In this document: positions 6,169-8,917 of the stretch, piece after piece
Layout: every line of letters begins with the position of its first letter
Position numbering within the stretch: the stretch's first letter is position 1
NCBI GenBank assembly: GCA_945876155.1
Contig: CAMCMW010000042.1
Location: 1-8,917 of the forward strand
Length of the DNA stretch: 8,917 bases
Reading direction: 5' to 3'
Source of the DNA: an uncultured Ruminococcus sp.
GTDB lineage: Bacteria; Bacillota; Clostridia; Oscillospirales; Ruminococcaceae
The notes under the pieces: model-generated
The model's input: the letters and a program-made list of their open reading frames with translations, nothing else
Databases searched by the model: none
Told to the model about the DNA's origin: nothing
Program-made: the position numbers and the translations under genes

Positions 6169-7665
6169 ATGTATTATAAGAGTACGAGAAACAGCGATAT
6201 CAAGGTGGACAGCGCTGTTGCAATCACACAGGGGATTTCTGAGGACGGCGGTCTGTTTGTACCGGAGTCAATTCCGGAGATAACTCTTGATGAGATTAAG
6301 TATCTTGCTGGTCTTAATTACTCATGCAGAGCAGCATACATCTTCAAGAAGTATCTGACTGACTTCACAGACGCTGAAATTCAGTACTGTACAGACAATG
6401 CGTACAGCACAAAGAATTTTGAAACAGAAAATATAGCCGAAATTGCAGAGCTTTTTGACGGTACATATATGCTTGAACTGTGGCATGGTCCTACCTGTGC
6501 ATTCAAGGATATGGCACTCCAGATTCTGCCGTACTTCCTTACAACTTCCGCAAAGAAGATTAATCTTGACAAGAAGATTATCATTCTTGTTGCAACCTCC
6601 GGTGATACAGGAAAGGCTGCTCTTGAAGGTTTCAAGGACGTTGAGGGTACTCAGATTCTGGTATTCTATCCGGAAGACGGCGTAAGCCCGATGCAGAAAA
6701 GACAGATGACAACACAGTCCGGTTCAAACGTAGGCGTGTGCGCAGTCAAGGGCAACTTTGACGACTGTCAGAACGGCGTTAAGGCAATCTTTACAGACAA
6801 GGACGTAAAGGAAAAGATGGACGCTGCCGGACTTATGTTCTCCAGCGCAAACTCAATCAACTGGGGCAGACTTGTTCCGCAGATTGTTTACTACATCTCC
6901 TCTTATGCGTCACTGGCTGAAAGCGGTGAAATCAAGCTGGGCGACAAGATAAACGTTGTTGTTCCGACCGGTAACTTCGGCAACATTCTTGCAGCTTACT
7001 ACGCTAAGAAAATGGGACTGCCGATAAACAAGCTTATCTGTGCCTCAAACGTAAACAAGGTTCTCACAGACTTTATCGAAACAGGCGTTTACGACAGAAA
7101 CAGAGAGTTCTTCGCAACCTGTTCACCGTCTATGGATATCCTGATTTCAAGCAATCTTGAAAGACTGCTCTATATGCTGACAGGTCAGGACGACGCTCAG
7201 ATAAGAGAGTGGTTCGGAAGTCTTGCAAAGACTGGTAAGTACGAGGTTTCCGATGCAGTAAAGGCAGTACTGAAAGAGGAATTCTTCGGCGGTTACTGCG
7301 ACGATGCCCAGACAAAGGCTACTATCAAGGAAATCTACGACAAGTATTCCTACACCTGCGATACACATACAGCTGTTGCAGTCAAGGTTTATGAGGACTA
7401 CAAGAAGGCAACAGGAGATACAACTAAAACTCTTATCGCCTCAACAGCAAGCCCTTACAAGTTCAGCGCAAGCGTACTTGAAGCAATCAAGGGCAAAAAA
7501 TCTGACCTTGACGAATACGATATGGTTGACAGACTTGCTGAGCTTTCAGATATTCCTGTACCGTCTGCACTGGCTGACTTAAAGGGCAAGGAAAGAAGAT
7601 TCACAGGTTCAATCGAGAAGTCAGATATGAACAATTACGTTCTGAAGGATTTCGGTCTTATCTGA
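6169..7665 (+). CDS. thrC: Threonine synthase
   Basis: The product is 498 residues from the ATG at 6169. It converts O-phospho-L-homoserine to L-threonine, using pyridoxal phosphate. The N-terminus is the threonine synthase N-domain (YYKSTRNSDIKVDSAVAITQ). Lys113 in AFKDMALQ is the predicted Schiff-base lysine. The phosphate-binding and substrate regions include SGDTGKAAL (144-152), SANSINWGRLVPQIVYY (226-242) and PTGNFGNILAAYYAKK (266-281). The length matches the longer E. coli/yeast-type class. A TTG at 6142 would add nine residues, but GGGTGG (6158-6163) sits 5 bases before the ATG and the family starts here, so I chose 6169. It lies 23 bases after yraN. Codon choice (mainly AAG, TTC, TAC) looks more biased than in yraN, suggesting higher expression. 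Confidence 0.96.
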   Translation: MYYKSTRNSDIKVDSAVAITQGISEDGGLFVPESIPEITLDEIKYLAGLNYSCRAAYIFKKYLTDFTDAEIQYCTDNAYSTKNFETENIAEIAELFDGTYMLELWHGPTCAFKDMALQILPYFLTTSAKKINLDKKIIILVATSGDTGKAALEGFKDVEGTQILVFYPEDGVSPMQKRQMTTQSGSNVGVCAVKGNFDDCQNGVKAIFTDKDVKEKMDAAGLMFSSANSINWGRLVPQIVYYISSYASLAESGEIKLGDKINVVVPTGNFGNILAAYYAKKMGLPINKLICASNVNKVLTDFIETGVYDRNREFFATCSPSMDILISSNLERLLYMLTGQDDAQIREWFGSLAKTGKYEVSDAVKAVLKEEFFGGYCDDAQTKATIKEIYDKYSYTCDTHTAVAVKVYEDYKKATGDTTKTLIASTASPYKFSASVLEAIKGKKSDLDEYDMVDRLAELSDIPVPSALADLKGKERRFTGSIEKSDMNNYVLKDFGLI

Positions 7666-8354
7666 TGTCATTGTTCGCAATGGGTGACCTTCACCTTGCA
7701 CTGAGCGTTAAATCCAAGCCTATGGATATTTTCAGCGGCTGGGAAAACTATATGCAGCTTATGGAGGAAAACTGGCGCAGAGAGGTTTCGGCTGACGATA
7801 CCATAGTACTCGCCGGGGATATTTCCTGGGCTATGAATATAAAGGACGCTTATGAGGATTTCAGGTGGATTCATGAAATGCCCGGTCAGAAGATTATTCT
7901 GAAAGGCAATCATGATTACTGGTGGGGCTCACGAAAAAAAATGGAGGATACATTTTCCGGGTGGGGATTTGATTCTCTGAAAATTCTGCACAACAACTTT
8001 TTTACCTATGAAAATTATGGCATCTGCGGTACAAGAGGCTGGGTGAATATGCCCGGAGAGGCTGCGGATGCAAAGGTGCTGGCAAGAGAGGCAGGGAGAC
8101 TTACAGCCTCTGTCCAGCCGGCAGTCAGCGGAGGATTTGAGCCTCTGGTATTCATGCACTATCCGCCGATTTACGGTAACAGCGTTAATTACGATATACT
8201 TGATGTGCTTTTTAAGTATGATGTGAAAAAATGCTGGTATGGTCATCTTCACGGTCCGTCTATTAAATATGCAGTAAACGGTGAACGTGAGGGGATTGAT
8301 TTCAGGTTGATTTCAGGTGATTTTCTACAATTTTGCCCTAAAAAAATCCTGTAA
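7665..8354 (+). CDS. Calcineurin-like metallophosphoesterase
   Basis: The product is 229 residues with the full set of metallophosphoesterase motifs: GDLHL (7-11), GDISWA (51-56), GNHD (81-84), MHYPP (164-168) and GHLHG (193-197). Asp8, His10, Asp52, Asn82, His83, His165, His194 and His196 are the probable dinuclear metal ligands or catalytic residues. Its substrate cannot be told from sequence; the superfamily includes phosphodiesterases and phosphatases. It has no signal peptide. The ATG overlaps the thrC stop by one base (TGATG), and the nearest purine-rich site, AAGGA at 7645-7649, is 15 bases away, so coupling by reinitiation is likely. A later ATG at 7680 would cut the protein just before GDLH and is less likely. 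It seems to close the operon. Confidence 0.92.
   Translation: MSLFAMGDLHLALSVKSKPMDIFSGWENYMQLMEENWRREVSADDTIVLAGDISWAMNIKDAYEDFRWIHEMPGQKIILKGNHDYWWGSRKKMEDTFSGWGFDSLKILHNNFFTYENYGICGTRGWVNMPGEAADAKVLAREAGRLTASVQPAVSGGFEPLVFMHYPPIYGNSVNYDILDVLFKYDVKKCWYGHLHGPSIKYAVNGEREGIDFRLISGDFLQFCPKKIL
8296..8317 (+). repeat. 11-base tandem repeat inside the metallophosphoesterase gene
   Basis: TTGATTTCAGG occurs twice in a row (8296-8306 and 8307-8317) and a partial third copy starts at 8318 (TGATTTT). Eleven bases is not a multiple of three, so a copy change would shift the frame. The encoded C-terminus still looks normal for the family (ISGDFLQFCPKK). Confidence 0.6.
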
Positions 8355-8366
8355 TTTGTAGAAAAT
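8320..8366. repeat. 11-bp inverted repeat spanning the metallophosphoesterase stop codon
   Basis: ATTTTCTACAA (8320-8330) and TTGTAGAAAAT (8356-8366) are perfect inverted copies separated by 25 bases. The stop codon at 8352-8354 lies in the loop. The stem is A/T-rich and is not followed by a T run on either strand, so it is not a standard intrinsic terminator. Confidence 0.6.
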
Positions 8367-8417
8367 GCAGAAGTGTAAAAATCTCGTGAAAATTGTATAG
8401 AAAAATTGTCTGACTTA

Positions 8418-8426
8418 TGCTATAAT
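8418..8426 (+). promoter_or_regulatory. extended -10 promoter for tig
   Basis: TGC directly followed by TATAAT (8421-8426) forms an extended -10. No good -35 box occurs at 16-18 bases; TTGTAT at 8393-8398 is 22 bases away and TTGTCT at 8406-8411 is too near. The start would be around 8433, leaving a leader of about 35 bases before the ATG at 8468. Confidence 0.68.
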
Positions 8427-8467
8427 AGTAAAGGTATGCACTTATATTTAAATGGAGGATATATAAA

Positions 8468-8917
8468 ATGAGTTTGAAGTCATCAACTAAGGTTGACGTA
8501 AATACACAGGAACTGGTATTCACAGTTGACGCTGCGGCTTTTACAGCAGCAATCGAAAAGGCTTATCAGCGCCAGAAGAAGAACATTCAGGTGCCTGGTT
8601 TCAGAAAAGGCAAGGCTACTAAGAAGCTTGTTGAAAAGTACTACGGTGAGGGCGTTTTCTACGAGGAGGCAATCAACTCACTTATCAACGAAGAAATGCC
8701 GGCAGCTATCGTGGAGTCTGAACTTGTACTGGTTGACACTCCGAAGATTGAGGTTATTTCAGCTGATACAGAAAACGGCGTTGAGTACAAGGCAATCTGC
8801 ATTACAAAGCCGGAAGTTACTGTTCCTGAATACAAGGGATTAAAAGCACCGAAAAATGTCAAGGATATAACTGACGAGGATATCAACGTTCAGATTGAAC
8901 AGATTCGTCAGAGAAAT
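8468..8917 (+). CDS. tig: Trigger factor, N-terminal 150 residues, 3' end off window
   Basis: The frame is open from the ATG at 8468 to the window edge. GGAGG (8454-8458) lies 9 bases upstream. The N-terminal ribosome-binding domain is recognised by MSLKSSTKVDVNTQEL, the tunnel-exit signature GFRKGKA (44-50) and the following helix KKLVEKYYGEGVFYEEAINS. Residues about 115-150 (KPEVTVPEYKGLKAPK and on) begin the region leading to the peptidyl-prolyl isomerase domain, which is outside the window. The protein binds L23 at the exit tunnel and shields nascent chains. It has its own promoter, and clpP/clpX often follow tig in Firmicutes, though that cannot be seen here. Confidence 0.95.
   Translation, partial: MSLKSSTKVDVNTQELVFTVDAAAFTAAIEKAYQRQKKNIQVPGFRKGKATKKLVEKYYGEGVFYEEAINSLINEEMPAAIVESELVLVDTPKIEVISADTENGVEYKAICITKPEVTVPEYKGLKAPKNVKDITDEDINVQIEQIRQRN

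Noticed and set aside
1..8917. Mobile element, CRISPR array, defence island or biosynthetic cluster
   Set aside because: No transposase, integrase, terminal repeats, spaced direct repeats or such enzyme families are present; all long frames are accounted for by core genes.

Overview
The window looks like ordinary chromosomal DNA from a low-to-moderate G+C Gram-positive anaerobe. A Clostridia relative, most likely near Ruminococcus, fits best. The reasons are AGGAGG-type ribosome binding sites, sigma-A-like promoters, a YdjI-type SPFH protein, an Hrb-like flavin reductase-rubredoxin, a lepB pair beside rplS, and RbgA (YlqF). The genus is an inference from gene style and gene order, not proven.

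Layout. Positions 1-1140 on the minus strand hold an SPFH/stomatin-like protein with a C-terminal zinc ribbon, running off the left edge. It is divergent from hrb (1394-2023), and the 253-base gap carries one promoter for each gene. A separate promoter and a structured leader of about 150 bases precede rplS (2242-2586), which ends in a hairpin plus a clear intrinsic terminator. A tight plus-strand cluster follows: two tandem type I signal peptidases (2695-3321 and 3346-4308), rbgA (4322-5191), rnhB (5188-5799), yraN (5786-6145), thrC (6169-7665) and a metallophosphoesterase gene (7665-8354). These genes are separated by at most 24 bases or overlap by 1 to 14 bases, so they are probably one transcription unit. 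A new promoter then drives tig (trigger factor) from 8468, which is cut by the right edge.

The genes mostly serve growth and protein production. L19 and RbgA are part of, or assemble, the 50S subunit. Trigger factor folds nascent chains, and the LepB proteins process exported ones. RNase HII removes RNA from DNA, YraN is a small nuclease-fold protein, and ThrC makes threonine. Hrb is a candidate oxygen or nitric-oxide defence electron carrier, and the SPFH protein is a candidate envelope-stress scaffold.

I found no mobile element, CRISPR array, tRNA, rRNA or clearly new system. The points most worth checking are the rplS leader, the terminator inside the rplS-lepB path with no visible promoter after it, and the lepB duplication in which one copy gained a cytoplasmic extension of about 110 residues.
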